A stretch of 64,000 bases of DNA from Prolixibacteraceae bacterium (GTDB lineage: Bacteria > Bacteroidota > Bacteroidia > Bacteroidales > Prolixibacteraceae). The position numbers and the translations under genes are program-made. The notes beneath the pieces were generated by a model that saw only the letters and a list, made by a program, of their open reading frames with translations, was not told the origin of the DNA and made no database searches. This document shows, piece after piece, positions 44,045 through 53,514 of this stretch (the stretch's first letter is position 1; every line of letters starts with the position of its first letter). The stretch lies in NCBI GenBank assembly GCA_947475715.1, contig CANJNY010000005.1, positions 34,654 to 98,653 of the forward strand, given 5' to 3'.

Positions 44045-44848
44045 ATGGATATACTGAATATAAAAATTGCGATCGTTGGTGGGGGCAATCTGGGAAGATC
44101 GGTGGCTGATGGTTTTCTCAAGTCCGGAATAGCAGCTTCAAAACTTACCGTTTCGCGTCGCAGGGTACAATTACTTGATGATCTTGCAGCAAAGGGGATC
44201 ACGATTGTACAGGATAATAAACTTGCTGTTGCGGAGGCCGACATGATTATAATTGCGGTTAAACCGTACCAGGCTGTTGAGGTAATAACAGAGATAAAAT
44301 CAAGCCTTAAGTCGGGTCAGTTAGTGGCATCTTTAATGACAGGAATCAGCATTGCTCAGATGAAGGAGCTTCTTCCTTCGGATGTAATTCCGTTGCGTGT
44401 AATGCCCAATACGGCGGTGGCACTTCAGGAGTCGATGACTTTGATTGCAGCCCCTGATTGTTCTGCGGTACAAACTGAATTGGTACAGGAATTGTTTGAA
44501 TCACTCGGGAAGGTGATTTTTATTAACGAGGAATTGATGGCTGCAGCTACCGTTCTCGGAGCTTGTGGAATCGCCTTCGCCCTTCGTTTTATCCGGGCAG
44601 CAATTCAGGGTGGGGTTGAGATCGGTTTTGGTGCAGATGTAGCACAACTGATTGTTGCACAGACGGTTAAAGGAGCTTCTGAGTTGATTCTGCAAACAGG
44701 ACATCACCCGGAACAGGAAATTGATAAAGTTACGACCCCTAAGGGGATTACCATATCCGGGTTAAACGAAATGGAACATCAGGGTTTTTCCTCCTCCCTG
44801 ATCAGGGGTTTATTGGTTTCATACAATAAAATTAACAACGCAAAATAA
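44045..44848 (+). CDS. proC: pyrroline-5-carboxylate reductase
   Basis: 267 residues. Final step of proline synthesis with NAD(P)H. The Rossmann motif IAIVGGGNLGRSVADGFL lies at the N-terminus; PLRVMPNTAVALQESM and the C-terminal dimerisation segment with TTPKGITISGLNEME, which carries the substrate-binding Thr/Gly region, are conserved. Its location between argD and proB/proA links the two pathways, which share glutamate as precursor. Confidence 0.95.
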   Translation: MDILNIKIAIVGGGNLGRSVADGFLKSGIAASKLTVSRRRVQLLDDLAAKGITIVQDNKLAVAEADMIIIAVKPYQAVEVITEIKSSLKSGQLVASLMTGISIAQMKELLPSDVIPLRVMPNTAVALQESMTLIAAPDCSAVQTELVQELFESLGKVIFINEELMAAATVLGACGIAFALRFIRAAIQGGVEIGFGADVAQLIVAQTVKGASELILQTGHHPEQEIDKVTTPKGITISGLNEMEHQGFSSSLIRGLLVSYNKINNAK

Positions 44849-44879
44849 ACACGCTTCATATTCCTAAATTCTTAGAGTT

Positions 44880-45431
44880 ATGGATGAACAGATTAAACGA
44901 ATAGCCGACCGTTTGCGTGGAATGCGTGACGTGACTGGGATATCGCTTGAAGAAGCTGCCATTACCTGCGCCACAACAACGGCTCAATACAGCGAGATTG
45001 AAAGTGGGAATGTGGATATACCGGTGAGCATCCTGCATCGAATGGCGCTGAAATTTAATATTGATTTATCTACACTTCTCACCGGAGAAGAGCCTCATAT
45101 GCACTCCTATACCTTAACTCGCAAAGATAAGGGGATTAGCGTGGAACGCCAGAAAGCTTATAAATATCAGGCTCTTGCAGGGAATTATCTGAACCGCAAA
45201 GGGGATCCGTTTATCGTTATGGTTGATCCTGATCCGGAAACCAAGGTGAGTTTTAATACCCATCCCGGTCAGGAATTTATTTATTTACTCGAAGGGAAAC
45301 TTAAATTTTTCATCGGTATTAAAGAGATGATTCTCGAACCCGGTGATTCGATCTATTTCGATTCCGGCTTGCCACATGGAATTCAATCTCTTGAAAACAA
45401 AACAGCCAGGTTTCTGGCTATAATCCTATAA
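44880..45431 (+). CDS. XRE-family regulator with cupin domain
   Basis: 183 residues. The first ~65 residues are a lambda-repressor-like HTH ([36 protein letters not shown]). Residues ~105-180 form a cupin barrel with [16 protein letters not shown] and [18 protein letters not shown]. Such regulators often sense a small molecule made or used by the adjacent gene. The partner here is the AMP-dependent acyl-CoA ligase 13 bp downstream; the HTH-cupin/ligase pair recurs in Bacteroidota genomes to my knowledge. Why it sits within an arginine-proline operon is unclear. Confidence 0.85.
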   Translation: MDEQIKRIADRLRGMRDVTGISLEEAAITCATTTAQYSEIESGNVDIPVSILHRMALKFNIDLSTLLTGEEPHMHSYTLTRKDKGISVERQKAYKYQALAGNYLNRKGDPFIVMVDPDPETKVSFNTHPGQEFIYLLEGKLKFFIGIKEMILEPGDSIYFDSGLPHGIQSLENKTARFLAIIL

Positions 45432-45444
45432 TTTTAAAACCTGC

Positions 45445-47106
45445 ATGTTTGAGCGCTATTTAAAAAAATCGGTATTTGAATCCCTTGAAGATTTTAAACA
45501 AAACTTTGAGATTATTGTGCCGGAGCAATTTAATTTTGCCTATGATGTGGTGGATGAATATGCCCGGACAAATCCTTCCAAGAGAGCAATCTGTTGGGTG
45601 AATGACAAAGGTGAAACACACGATTTCTCTTTTGCAGATCTCCAAAAGGCAAGTGATGAGGCTGCTTCGTTTTTTCAGTCACTTGGAATTGGCAGAGGTG
45701 ATAAGGTAATGATGATTTTGAAAAGAAGGTATGAATTCTGGTTTTCGATACTTGCATTACATAAAATTGGTGCTATAGCCATTCCTGCAACCCATTTACT
45801 TACTCCCAAGGATTTGATATACCGGAATAATGCGGCAGGTGTTAAGATGATCATTGCCGTTTCGGAATCAGAAACTATCCGTAATATCAATGAAGCGATG
45901 GCTGAATCTCCAACCGTTGAAAAGTTGGTGACTGTTGGTGATCATACACCTGAGGGGTGGATTTCGTTCAGGGAAGGGGTCAGTGGTGCAAAACCTTTTG
46001 TTCAGCCTCAGGGTGAATTCGCTTCCAGGAACAGTGATATATCGTTGTTGTACTTCACTTCGGGTACTACAGCGAATCCTAAGATGGTTGTCCATGATTT
46101 TACTTATCCGTTGGGACATATCATAACGGCAAAATATTGGCAGAATGTCGAAAACGATGGTCTTCATTTTACCGTTTCCGATTCGGGGTGGGCAAAATCG
46201 GTTTGGGGAAAGATCTATGGCCAATGGCTGGCAGGGGCTGCGGTATTTGTGTATGATTTTGAGAAGTTTACTCCCGATGACATGCTTAGTAAAATCAGCA
46301 CTTTCGGAGTAACGACCTTTTGTGCTCCTCCCACGGTTTACCGATACCTGATACGGGAGGATTTTTCGAACTATGACCTTTCAAAATTGAAATGGGCAGC
46401 CGTTGCCGGTGAACCACTTAATCCGGTTGTATACGACACCTTTTATAAGTTAACCGGGTTGAAATTAAGGGAAGGGTTTGGTCAAACCGAAACAACACTT
46501 CAGATTGCCACCTTTCCCTGGATGGAACCGAAGCCCGGTTCAATGGGTGTCCCCTCACCGCAGTTTGATGTTCACCTGTTAGATAGTGAAAACGGAAATT
46601 GCGAAGATGGAGAAGTGGGGCAGATTGCTATACGAACGAGTGAGAAATTTCCGGTGGGTTTATTTTCAGGGTATTACCGGGATGATGAGAAGAGTGCTTC
46701 GTGCCATTACGGCGGATTTTATTATACGGGTGATCTGGCCTGGCGCGACGAAGACGGCTATTACTGGTTTGTGGGTCGTGTTGATGATGTGATAAAATCC
46801 TCGGGATACCGTATCGGACCTTTTGAGGTGGAAAGCGCACTGATGACACACCCGGCAGTGATTGAGTGTGCCGTAACTGGTGCACCTGACGAGATTAGGG
46901 GTCAGGTAGTTAAGGCTACAATAATTCTTGCTCCGGATTACAGGCCGGGTACCGAAGAGCTGGCGAAGGAGATCCAGGAACATGTAAAAACGGTTACTGC
47001 CCCCTATAAATACCCGCGGATTATCGAATTTGTAACTGAGTTGCCTAAAACAATCAGCGGCAAAATCAGAAGAGTAGAGATCAGGGAGAAAAGTGAACAA
47101 AAATAA
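45445..47106 (+). CDS. AMP-dependent acyl-CoA ligase (ANL superfamily)
   Basis: 553 residues. ATP-binding core motif [22 protein letters not shown] lies near residue 205, [10 protein letters not shown] near 350, and the C-terminal hinge [25 protein letters not shown] carries the adenylation Asp and Arg. The catalytic Lys lies in [13 protein letters not shown]. Closest in motif to medium-chain/acetyl-type acyl-CoA synthetases. It activates a carboxylic acid to acyl-CoA; the acid is unknown. Placed after the XRE-cupin gene in the middle of the arginine-proline operon, one idea is supply of the acyl-CoA used by the GNAT protein, but this is speculation. Confidence 0.88.
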   Translation: MFERYLKKSVFESLEDFKQNFEIIVPEQFNFAYDVVDEYARTNPSKRAICWVNDKGETHDFSFADLQKASDEAASFFQSLGIGRGDKVMMILKRRYEFWFSILALHKIGAIAIPATHLLTPKDLIYRNNAAGVKMIIAVSESETIRNINEAMAESPTVEKLVTVGDHTPEGWISFREGVSGAKPFVQPQGEFASRNSDISLLYFTSGTTANPKMVVHDFTYPLGHIITAKYWQNVENDGLHFTVSDSGWAKSVWGKIYGQWLAGAAVFVYDFEKFTPDDMLSKISTFGVTTFCAPPTVYRYLIREDFSNYDLSKLKWAAVAGEPLNPVVYDTFYKLTGLKLREGFGQTETTLQIATFPWMEPKPGSMGVPSPQFDVHLLDSENGNCEDGEVGQIAIRTSEKFPVGLFSGYYRDDEKSASCHYGGFYYTGDLAWRDEDGYYWFVGRVDDVIKSSGYRIGPFEVESALMTHPAVIECAVTGAPDEIRGQVVKATIILAPDYRPGTEELAKEIQEHVKTVTAPYKYPRIIEFVTELPKTISGKIRRVEIREKSEQK

Positions 47107-47192
47107 GATTACTTACGGCCATTTTTTGCCGGTTATATTTTAAAGATGGAATAAATTGTAGCGATTCTTCCATCAAAAAAGTTAAATTTGTT

Positions 47193-48278
47193 ATGTCATT
47201 AATATATAATAGAATTGTAGTAAAGGTTGGGAGTAATGTTTTAACACGTGAGGACGGGATGCTGAATGTGGAGCGGATGAGGCATATTGTCGATCAGCTG
47301 GCATTACTTCGAAAGGCAGGGTTGCAGGTGATCCTTGTCACATCAGGGGCGGTGGCTGCAGGTCGCGCGGTGGTTGATCTTCAGCGCAAACTCGATCCTG
47401 TTTCGAGTCGTCAGCTCTGGTCTGCAGTAGGGCAGGTAAAGCTGATAAACCAATATGCAGATCTTTTTCGGGAACGGGGAATTACCTGTGCTCAGGTTCT
47501 CACCACGAAGGAGAATTTCAGTGACCGGCTCCATTACCTGAATATGCGTAATTGTATGACCACTTTACTGGAGAATGATGTCATTCCTGTGGTTAATGAA
47601 AATGACACCATTTCGGTTACCGAATTGATGTTCACAGATAACGATGAACTCTCGGGTTTAATTGCTTCAATGATGGATATGGAGGCACTTATCATCCTTA
47701 CCAATGTTGACGGTGTTTATTCGGGTTCTCCGGACGAACCGCAAAGTGTATTGATCGCTAAAATTAATCAAGGAGAAACACTGAATATTGAAGCTATTTC
47801 AGGAAAAAAATCTAATTTTGGAAGGGGTGGAATGCTCACTAAGTTTCATATTGCTTCCAAGTTGGCAGGACAAGGGATTTCGGTCCATATTACCAATGGA
47901 ACAAAAGAAAATACGTTGTCCAGGATATTATTAGCTGGGGAAGAATCGGTTCAAACCCATTTTATCCCGTCAAAAAAGAAATCTACCGGTGTTCGAAAAT
48001 GGCTCTCTCATTCTGATGATTTTGCCAAAGGAGAGGTGATTATTAACCCCGGGGCCAAAGAGGCTCTCCTTTCAGACCAGGCCGTTAGTCTTTTACTGAT
48101 TGGTATAACCGAAGTGACCGGTTATTTTAAAGAGGGCGATATTGTCCGGGTTAAAGATGTTAACCGAGAATTAATAGGTCTTGGAAAAGCCTCTTACTCT
48201 TCGGAAGAAGTACTTAAGGAAAAGGGTGGCAAAATGTCAAAACCATTTATTCATTACGATTATTTATACCTTATATAA
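47193..48278 (+). CDS. proB: glutamate 5-kinase
   Basis: 361 residues including a C-terminal PUA domain (~275-355; [22 protein letters not shown]). Kinase motifs are [13 protein letters not shown] at the N-terminus, [21 protein letters not shown] and [11 protein letters not shown]. It phosphorylates glutamate in proline synthesis and is usually feedback-inhibited by proline. It starts 86 bp after the ligase gene and is followed by proA. Confidence 0.96.
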   Translation: MSLIYNRIVVKVGSNVLTREDGMLNVERMRHIVDQLALLRKAGLQVILVTSGAVAAGRAVVDLQRKLDPVSSRQLWSAVGQVKLINQYADLFRERGITCAQVLTTKENFSDRLHYLNMRNCMTTLLENDVIPVVNENDTISVTELMFTDNDELSGLIASMMDMEALIILTNVDGVYSGSPDEPQSVLIAKINQGETLNIEAISGKKSNFGRGGMLTKFHIASKLAGQGISVHITNGTKENTLSRILLAGEESVQTHFIPSKKKSTGVRKWLSHSDDFAKGEVIINPGAKEALLSDQAVSLLLIGITEVTGYFKEGDIVRVKDVNRELIGLGKASYSSEEVLKEKGGKMSKPFIHYDYLYLI

Positions 48279-48289
48279 AAAATATTTTT

Positions 48290-49537
48290 ATGAATTTTCA
48301 CCAGCAATTCGAAAATACATTAAACGCCAGCCGGGAGTTGAACCTGTTGAGCATCGAAAAAGTGAATGAAATACTTTTGAAAATTGCAGTTGCCGCAGAG
48401 AAAAGCACTGCATTTATTCTACGTGAGAATCAAAAGGATCTGGCCCGGATGGAGGAGTCTGATCCGAAATACGACCGTCTTAAACTCACCGCCGACCGTA
48501 TTAAAGGTATTGCAGATGATATTCGCAATGTCGCTTTTCTACCCTCCCCCCTGAGCAGGGTAATCTCTGAAACAACAAGGCCTAACGGATTAAAGATTAC
48601 CCGGGTATCAGTCCCTTTTGGAGTAATCGGAATTATTTATGAGTCACGTCCTAATGTGAGTTTCGACGTTTTCTCGCTTTGTCTTAAATCGGGTAATGCT
48701 TGTATCCTCAAAGGGGGAAGCGATGCATTTTATTCAAATCAGGCAATTGTCAGTATCATTCATAATGTATTAGATATTAATCATATCAATCCAAATATAC
48801 TGGCTTTGCTTCCTGCCGGTCGTGAGGCTACAACGGAGTTGCTTAATGCCAGAGGATATGTTGATCTTATAATCCCGCGTGGGAGCCAGGGTCTGATAGA
48901 CTATGTCCGGCAGCATGCATCTATCCCGGTAATCGAGACAGGCGCAGGAATTTGTCATACCTATTTTGATGAGTTTGGCGACCTAGCCAAGGGAATCGGG
49001 ATCGTAAATAATGCAAAAACCAGGCGCGTAAGTGTCTGTAATGCATTGGATTGTCTTATTATCCATAATTCCCGGCTGCATGATCTGGATCAGATCACCC
49101 TGCCTCTTATGAAAAATAACGTTGAGATTTATGCCGATAAGGTATCCTTTGATATACTCGATGGGGTATATCCTGAACACCTGCTTAAAAATGCGACAGC
49201 TGAGTCTTTTGGAACCGAATTTCTCTCCTACAAAATGTCAGTTAAAACGGTCACTTCTTTCGATGAGGCAGTTGACCATATCACCAAATATGGTTCAAAA
49301 CACAGTGAGGCAATTATCTCTGAGAATCCTGAAAATTGCGAAAAATTTCTCAAGGTTATAGATGCCGCAGCAGTCTATGTGAATGCAAGCACCGCTTTTA
49401 CCGATGGGGCTCAATTTGGATTGGGAGCTGAAATTGGAATTAGCACTCAGAAACTCCATGCAAGGGGTCCGATGGCTCTCGAAGAACTTACCAGTTATAA
49501 ATGGTTGATCGAAGGGGATGGACAAATCCGTTCCTAG
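48290..49537 (+). CDS. proA: glutamate-5-semialdehyde dehydrogenase
   Basis: 415 residues. It reduces glutamyl-5-phosphate with NADPH. Recognised by [38 protein letters not shown], by the catalytic Cys in [17 protein letters not shown] and by the C-terminal [24 protein letters not shown]. It works with ProB, whose labile product is thought to be channelled. It starts 11 bp after proB. Confidence 0.96.
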   Translation: MNFHQQFENTLNASRELNLLSIEKVNEILLKIAVAAEKSTAFILRENQKDLARMEESDPKYDRLKLTADRIKGIADDIRNVAFLPSPLSRVISETTRPNGLKITRVSVPFGVIGIIYESRPNVSFDVFSLCLKSGNACILKGGSDAFYSNQAIVSIIHNVLDINHINPNILALLPAGREATTELLNARGYVDLIIPRGSQGLIDYVRQHASIPVIETGAGICHTYFDEFGDLAKGIGIVNNAKTRRVSVCNALDCLIIHNSRLHDLDQITLPLMKNNVEIYADKVSFDILDGVYPEHLLKNATAESFGTEFLSYKMSVKTVTSFDEAVDHITKYGSKHSEAIISENPENCEKFLKVIDAAAVYVNASTAFTDGAQFGLGAEIGISTQKLHARGPMALEELTSYKWLIEGDGQIRS

Positions 49538-49589
49538 AATTCCAGCTGTGGATTAACACATTATGATTACAAAAACTTATCATTGAACT

Positions 49590-50534
49590 ATGCGACATTT
49601 TACTTCAGTTTATGATCTTCCCAATTTGCCGGAAGCGATTAAATCAGCCCTTGAATTAAAGAGTAATCCCTATGGATTTCAACATCTTGGAAAAAATAAA
49701 ACCATGGTGCTGATTTTTTTTAATTCAAGTCTTCGCACCCGGCTCAGTACTCAAAAAGCTGCGATGAATCTGGGCATGAATACGATGGTTCTGAATGTTA
49801 ACCAGGATGGGTGGCGCATGGAGAGTGAGCTGGGGGTTGTAATGGATGGTGACAAGCCAGAACATTTACGCGAGGCAATCCCTGTAATCGGCAGGTATTG
49901 CGATATCATTGGGGTCAGAGCATTTGCAAATCTCGAGGATAAACAAGATGATTATACTGAAAAAATTCTGAACCAGTTTATCGATTTTGCAGGTGTTCCT
50001 GTTGTAAGTATGGAGGCAGCCACGCGTCATCCTCTACAAAGCTTTGCCGACCTGATAACCATTGAAGAACATAAGACAAAACCATCCCCTAAGGTTGTTC
50101 TGACCTGGGCTCCTCATCCTAAAGCCCTTCCGCAGGCCGTGCCAAATTCATTTGTCGAATGGATGCGACAAACCAATTATGAATTGGTGGTTACCCATCC
50201 GAAAGGCTACGAGCTTGATCCTCAATTTATGGGGGATGTTAACGTGGAATATGATCAGGATAAAGCTTTCGAAGGAGCCGATTTTATCTACGCTAAAAAC
50301 TGGTCTTCCTATACCGATTATGGTGAAATTCTTTCGAAGGACAGAGCCTGGACGGTCACACCCCAAAAAATGGCAGTGACAAATAACGCAAAGTTCATGC
50401 ATTGCCTTCCTGTAAGACGAAATATGATCGTTTCAGATGAAGTTCTTGACAGTTCTGCTTCCATCGTGGTGGATGAAGCAGAAAATCGTGTATATTCGGC
50501 ACAGACAATTTTAAAGATGATTTTGGAAGGGTAA
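49590..50534 (+). CDS. argF': N-acyl-L-ornithine carbamoyltransferase, probably the N-succinyl type (ArgF')
   Basis: 314 residues. Carbamoyl-phosphate binding motif FFNSSLRTRLS is conserved, and the family's distinctive WRMESELG and MDGDKPEHLREA segments are present. Counting from the Met, Trp75 and Pro90 fall at the positions reported for the Bacteroides fragilis N-succinylornithine transcarbamylase, where Pro90 (Glu in the acetyl-specific enzymes) selects the succinyl group. So the pathway here probably runs on succinylated intermediates and forms N-succinylcitrulline. The carbamoyl phosphate comes from carAB. It abuts argB by 1 bp. Confidence 0.92.
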   Translation: MRHFTSVYDLPNLPEAIKSALELKSNPYGFQHLGKNKTMVLIFFNSSLRTRLSTQKAAMNLGMNTMVLNVNQDGWRMESELGVVMDGDKPEHLREAIPVIGRYCDIIGVRAFANLEDKQDDYTEKILNQFIDFAGVPVVSMEAATRHPLQSFADLITIEEHKTKPSPKVVLTWAPHPKALPQAVPNSFVEWMRQTNYELVVTHPKGYELDPQFMGDVNVEYDQDKAFEGADFIYAKNWSSYTDYGEILSKDRAWTVTPQKMAVTNNAKFMHCLPVRRNMIVSDEVLDSSASIVVDEAENRVYSAQTILKMILEG

Positions 50535-50535
50535 T

Positions 50536-51312
50536 ATGAGAGAACATTTGATAATCATTAAAGTAGGGGGACAGATCGTTGAAGAAGAGACCTCGCTTCG
50601 GGTGTTGCTGAAAGACTTTTCGCGCATTGCCGGAGGTAAAATTCTGGTTCATGGTGGCGGAAAGAGTGCTACTGCTTTGGCTGAAAAGCTTGGAATAGAG
50701 ACCAAAATAGTCGATGGACGCCGTATTACCGATGCCGAAACATTGAAAGTTGCTACAATGGTCTATGCCGGGTTGGTAAATAAAAATATTGTGGCCGGTT
50801 TGCAGGCATTAGGAAATAACTCAATTGGGCTTTGTGGTGCCGATCTCGATATTATCAGGGCAGCCAGGCGTCCTGTAGGGACGATTGATTACGGTTTTGT
50901 TGGGGATATTAACTGGGTTAATGCGCAGGCATTATACGATCTGATTGATAATGGAGCAGTTCCTGTTGTGGCACCTATTACCCATGACGGAAAGGGTTCC
51001 TTGTTAAATACAAACGCAGACAATATTGCCTCAGAATTGGCACGTGCCTTATGTGGAAAATATGAATTGCGTTTGATTTATTGCTTCGAGAAACAAGGTG
51101 TTTTATTGGATCAGTCTGATGAAAAATCGATTATACCTGAAATTAATCCCGAGTTATTTGAAGAGTTGAAGGCTCAGGGAACTATCTCCGGAGGAATGAT
51201 CCCTAAACTTGAGAGTGGATTTAATGCCCTGCGGCGCGGAGTAAGTGCAGTGGTGATCACAAATGCACAAGGAATCTCCGGGGGATTGAGAGGAACCAGA
51301 CTAGTACTTTAG
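50536..51312 (+). CDS. argB: N-acylglutamate kinase
   Basis: 258 residues, amino-acid kinase family. Visible: LIIIKVGGQIVEEE at the N-terminus, ILVHGGGKSATALAEKLGI, and the C-terminal Lys region EELKAQGTISGGMIPKLESGFNALRRG. It lacks the N-terminal helix of arginine-inhibited hexameric forms, so direct feedback inhibition is less likely. In this operon the substrate is presumably N-succinylglutamate rather than N-acetylglutamate, by inference from ArgF'. It follows argF' by 1 bp and precedes the deacylase by 3 bp. Confidence 0.94.
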   Translation: MREHLIIIKVGGQIVEEETSLRVLLKDFSRIAGGKILVHGGGKSATALAEKLGIETKIVDGRRITDAETLKVATMVYAGLVNKNIVAGLQALGNNSIGLCGADLDIIRAARRPVGTIDYGFVGDINWVNAQALYDLIDNGAVPVVAPITHDGKGSLLNTNADNIASELARALCGKYELRLIYCFEKQGVLLDQSDEKSIIPEINPELFEELKAQGTISGGMIPKLESGFNALRRGVSAVVITNAQGISGGLRGTRLVL

Positions 51313-51315
51313 CTG

Positions 51316-52380
51316 ATGGTAAAAGAGAAAATAATTTCAGATAGCGTAGCGCTTTTAAAAGCAATGATTGAAATCCCTTCGTTAAGCAGGGAAGAGAACA
51401 ATGTCTGCGATTATCTGATTGAAAAATTTAATTCCTGGGGTCTTCAGACCAACCGGAGTCTTAATAATATTTGGATCCGTAATGCCAACTGGGCTGAAGG
51501 AAAACCGGTTATCCTGTTTAATTCACATGTCGATACGGTCCGCTCAGGAACAGGGTGGACTTATGATCCTTTTAAAGCAACACTTGAAGGGGATAGGTTA
51601 ACCGGATTGGGAAGTAACGATGCCGGTGCTTCTATCGTGGCATTACTGGGTGCTTTTCGTTATTTTTATAATGCCGAAAATCTCAATTATAATCTGATTT
51701 ACTGCGCCAGTGCAGAGGAGGAGATTTCGGGGCAAAATGGTGTGGCATCTGTTTTGGATCAGCTTGGAAAGATCGATTTAGCTATCGTAGGAGAACCAAC
51801 CAGAATGCATATCGCTATTGCAGAAAAGGGATTGATAGTACTCGACTGTGAAGCTAAAGGGCGTGCAGGTCATGCAGCCCGTAATGAAGGGGATAATGCA
51901 ATTTATAAGGCAATAGCTGATATTCAGATTCTTGAAAATTATAAATTCCCGCTCGAGTCCCCTTTATTAGGCCCGGTTAAGATGACTGTTACTCAGATTG
52001 AAGCAGGTAGCCAGCACAACGTCGTGCCCGATTCATGCCGTTTTGTCGTTGATGTTCGCACGAATGAGTTCTATTCCAATGATGAAGTTTTTCACAAAAT
52101 TGATGAATTAACCAATTCCGAAGTTAAACCCCGTTCATTCAGGCTTAATTCTTCCGGAATCAGTCCTGATCATCCTTTGGTAAAACGGGGAATAGAAATG
52201 GGTTTGGAAACCTATGGATCCCCTACAACCTCCGATCAGGCGGTTATCCCTTACCCATCCATTAAAATGGGTCCCGGCGATTCGGCCCGTTCGCATACGG
52301 CAAATGAATATATCCTGATCTCTGAAATAGCGGGGGGAATTGAAACTTATATCCGGCTGCTCGACGGACTTAAATTTTAG
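51316..52380 (+). CDS. M20-family deacylase, probably N-acylcitrulline/ornithine deacylase
   Basis: 354 residues. Zinc-ligand motifs of M20 peptidases are present: ILFNSHVDTVR, GLGSNDAGASIVALLGAF, the catalytic Glu in CASAEEEISG and AIVGEPTRM; the dimerisation domain carries GRAGHAARNEG. It resembles ArgE/DapE-type enzymes. As last gene of the arginine operon it most likely removes the succinyl (or acetyl) group from N-acylcitrulline, as expected after an ArgF' enzyme, so I leave the symbol empty. It begins 3 bp after argB. Confidence 0.85.
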   Translation: MVKEKIISDSVALLKAMIEIPSLSREENNVCDYLIEKFNSWGLQTNRSLNNIWIRNANWAEGKPVILFNSHVDTVRSGTGWTYDPFKATLEGDRLTGLGSNDAGASIVALLGAFRYFYNAENLNYNLIYCASAEEEISGQNGVASVLDQLGKIDLAIVGEPTRMHIAIAEKGLIVLDCEAKGRAGHAARNEGDNAIYKAIADIQILENYKFPLESPLLGPVKMTVTQIEAGSQHNVVPDSCRFVVDVRTNEFYSNDEVFHKIDELTNSEVKPRSFRLNSSGISPDHPLVKRGIEMGLETYGSPTTSDQAVIPYPSIKMGPGDSARSHTANEYILISEIAGGIETYIRLLDGLKF

Positions 52381-52453
52381 CGTAATCAAATAGTCCCATC
52401 ATCAAGGTCTCCTATTGGAAAGCACAATTAATTTTAATTTAACATTTTAAACT

Positions 52454-52461
52454 TAGATTTG
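52454..52461 (+). promoter_or_regulatory. candidate promoter of the his operon
   Basis: TAGATTTG matches the -7 consensus TAnnTTTG exactly and lies 47 bp before the leader peptide start. No clear TTG -33 is in place. A weaker alternative -7 is TAATATTG at 52485-52492. Confidence 0.35.
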
Positions 52462-52508
52462 GTAGATCGAATCTGTTTTTTGCTTAATATTGCAGGATAT
52501 TATAATAT

Positions 52509-52556
52509 ATGACAAAAATCAGTTTGCATAACGGACTCCATCATCACTTGCCATAA
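52509..52556 (+). CDS. hisL: histidine operon leader peptide
   Basis: A 15-codon ORF, MTKISLHNGLHHHLP, with four His codons, three of them in a row. It precedes hisG by 87 bp and the terminator/antiterminator structure of the leader. A ribosome slowed at the His run when charged tRNA-His is scarce would favour the antiterminator. It is too short for standard gene callers. The His-run position just before a terminator in front of a his operon makes this assignment strong. Confidence 0.9.
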   Translation: MTKISLHNGLHHHLP

Positions 52557-52632
52557 GGTAAGCTTGCGTTGGTGTGTCCATAATCATATAACCCAAACAC
52601 AGGCTTACCTTATTATCAGGTGAGCCTTTTTT
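52555..52632 (+). promoter_or_regulatory. his operon attenuator (terminator and antiterminator)
   Basis: The terminator stem AGGCTTACCT (52601-52610) with AGGTGAGCCT (52618-52627), a 7-nt loop, ends in six T. The 5' segment AAGGTAAGC (52555-52563), which begins at the hisL stop codon, is the exact complement of GCTTACCTT (52603-52611), so it can pair with the terminator's left arm and abolish it. This is the standard mutually exclusive arrangement of amino-acid attenuators. Confidence 0.85.
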
Positions 52633-52643
52633 AATTTAAAAAA

Positions 52644-53504
52644 ATGGATTCGATTTTAAGAATTGCAATACAGACCAAAGGCCGGTTGAACGAAGACTCA
52701 ATGGCATTACTCGCAGAAACCGGGATTAAGTTAGTTTCCAGTAGCCGCAGGTTGATCTCTGCAGCAAAAAATTTCCCGATCGAAGCATTGTTTCTTCGCG
52801 ATGATGATATCCCTCAATGCGTTGCAGACGGTGTGGCAGACATTGGAATCGTTGGAAAGAATGAAGTTAGCGAGCAACAGCAAAATGTAGAAATTATCAA
52901 ACACCTGGGATTTAGTAAATGCAGAATATCTCTGGCAATTCCCAAAGATTTTGAATATCAGGGTTTGGAATGGTTCAACGGAAAGAAAATTGCAACCTCA
53001 TACCCCCGAATCTTAAAAGATTTTCTGGCAGAAAACAAGCTGGTTTCCAATATCCATTTTATTGCCGGATCAGTAGAAATAGCTCCCGGAATAGGACTTG
53101 CAGATGCAATTTTTGACATCGTAAGTTCAGGAAGTACCCTTGTGAGTAACCGATTAAAGGAAGTTCATAATGTGATGGATTCCGAGGCGGTGTTGGTAGC
53201 AACACCCAATCTCTCAAAACAGAAGCAACATATTCTTGATGAGTTGATTTTCCGCATCGAGGCAGTCGAGAAAGGGAGGGGTAAGAAATATATTATGCTG
53301 AATGCTCCTAACGATAAGCTTGATCAGATCATCCAGGTTCTTCCCGGAATGACCTCACCTACCATTATGCCATTGGCCCGAATTGGATGGAGTTCTCTTC
53401 ACTCGGTAATCAATGAAAGTGAGTTCTGGGTTGTGATCGGGAACCTGAAAAAAAATGGTGCCGAAGGAATCCTTGTATTGCCGATTGAAAAAATGATTCT
53501 TTAA
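52644..53504 (+). CDS. hisG: ATP phosphoribosyltransferase, long form
   Basis: 286 residues, the long HisG_L form with a C-terminal ACT-like regulatory domain (~215-286; RGKKYIMLNAPNDKLDQI), so histidine feedback without HisZ. The catalytic part shows IQTKGRLNEDSMALLAE, ADGVADIGIVGKNEV and the PRPP-binding EIAPGIGLADAIFDIVSSGSTL. It is the first committed and feedback-controlled step of histidine synthesis. Confidence 0.96.
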   Translation: MDSILRIAIQTKGRLNEDSMALLAETGIKLVSSSRRLISAAKNFPIEALFLRDDDIPQCVADGVADIGIVGKNEVSEQQQNVEIIKHLGFSKCRISLAIPKDFEYQGLEWFNGKKIATSYPRILKDFLAENKLVSNIHFIAGSVEIAPGIGLADAIFDIVSSGSTLVSNRLKEVHNVMDSEAVLVATPNLSKQKQHILDELIFRIEAVEKGRGKKYIMLNAPNDKLDQIIQVLPGMTSPTIMPLARIGWSSLHSVINESEFWVVIGNLKKNGAEGILVLPIEKMIL

Positions 53505-53514
53505 ATTTTACATT

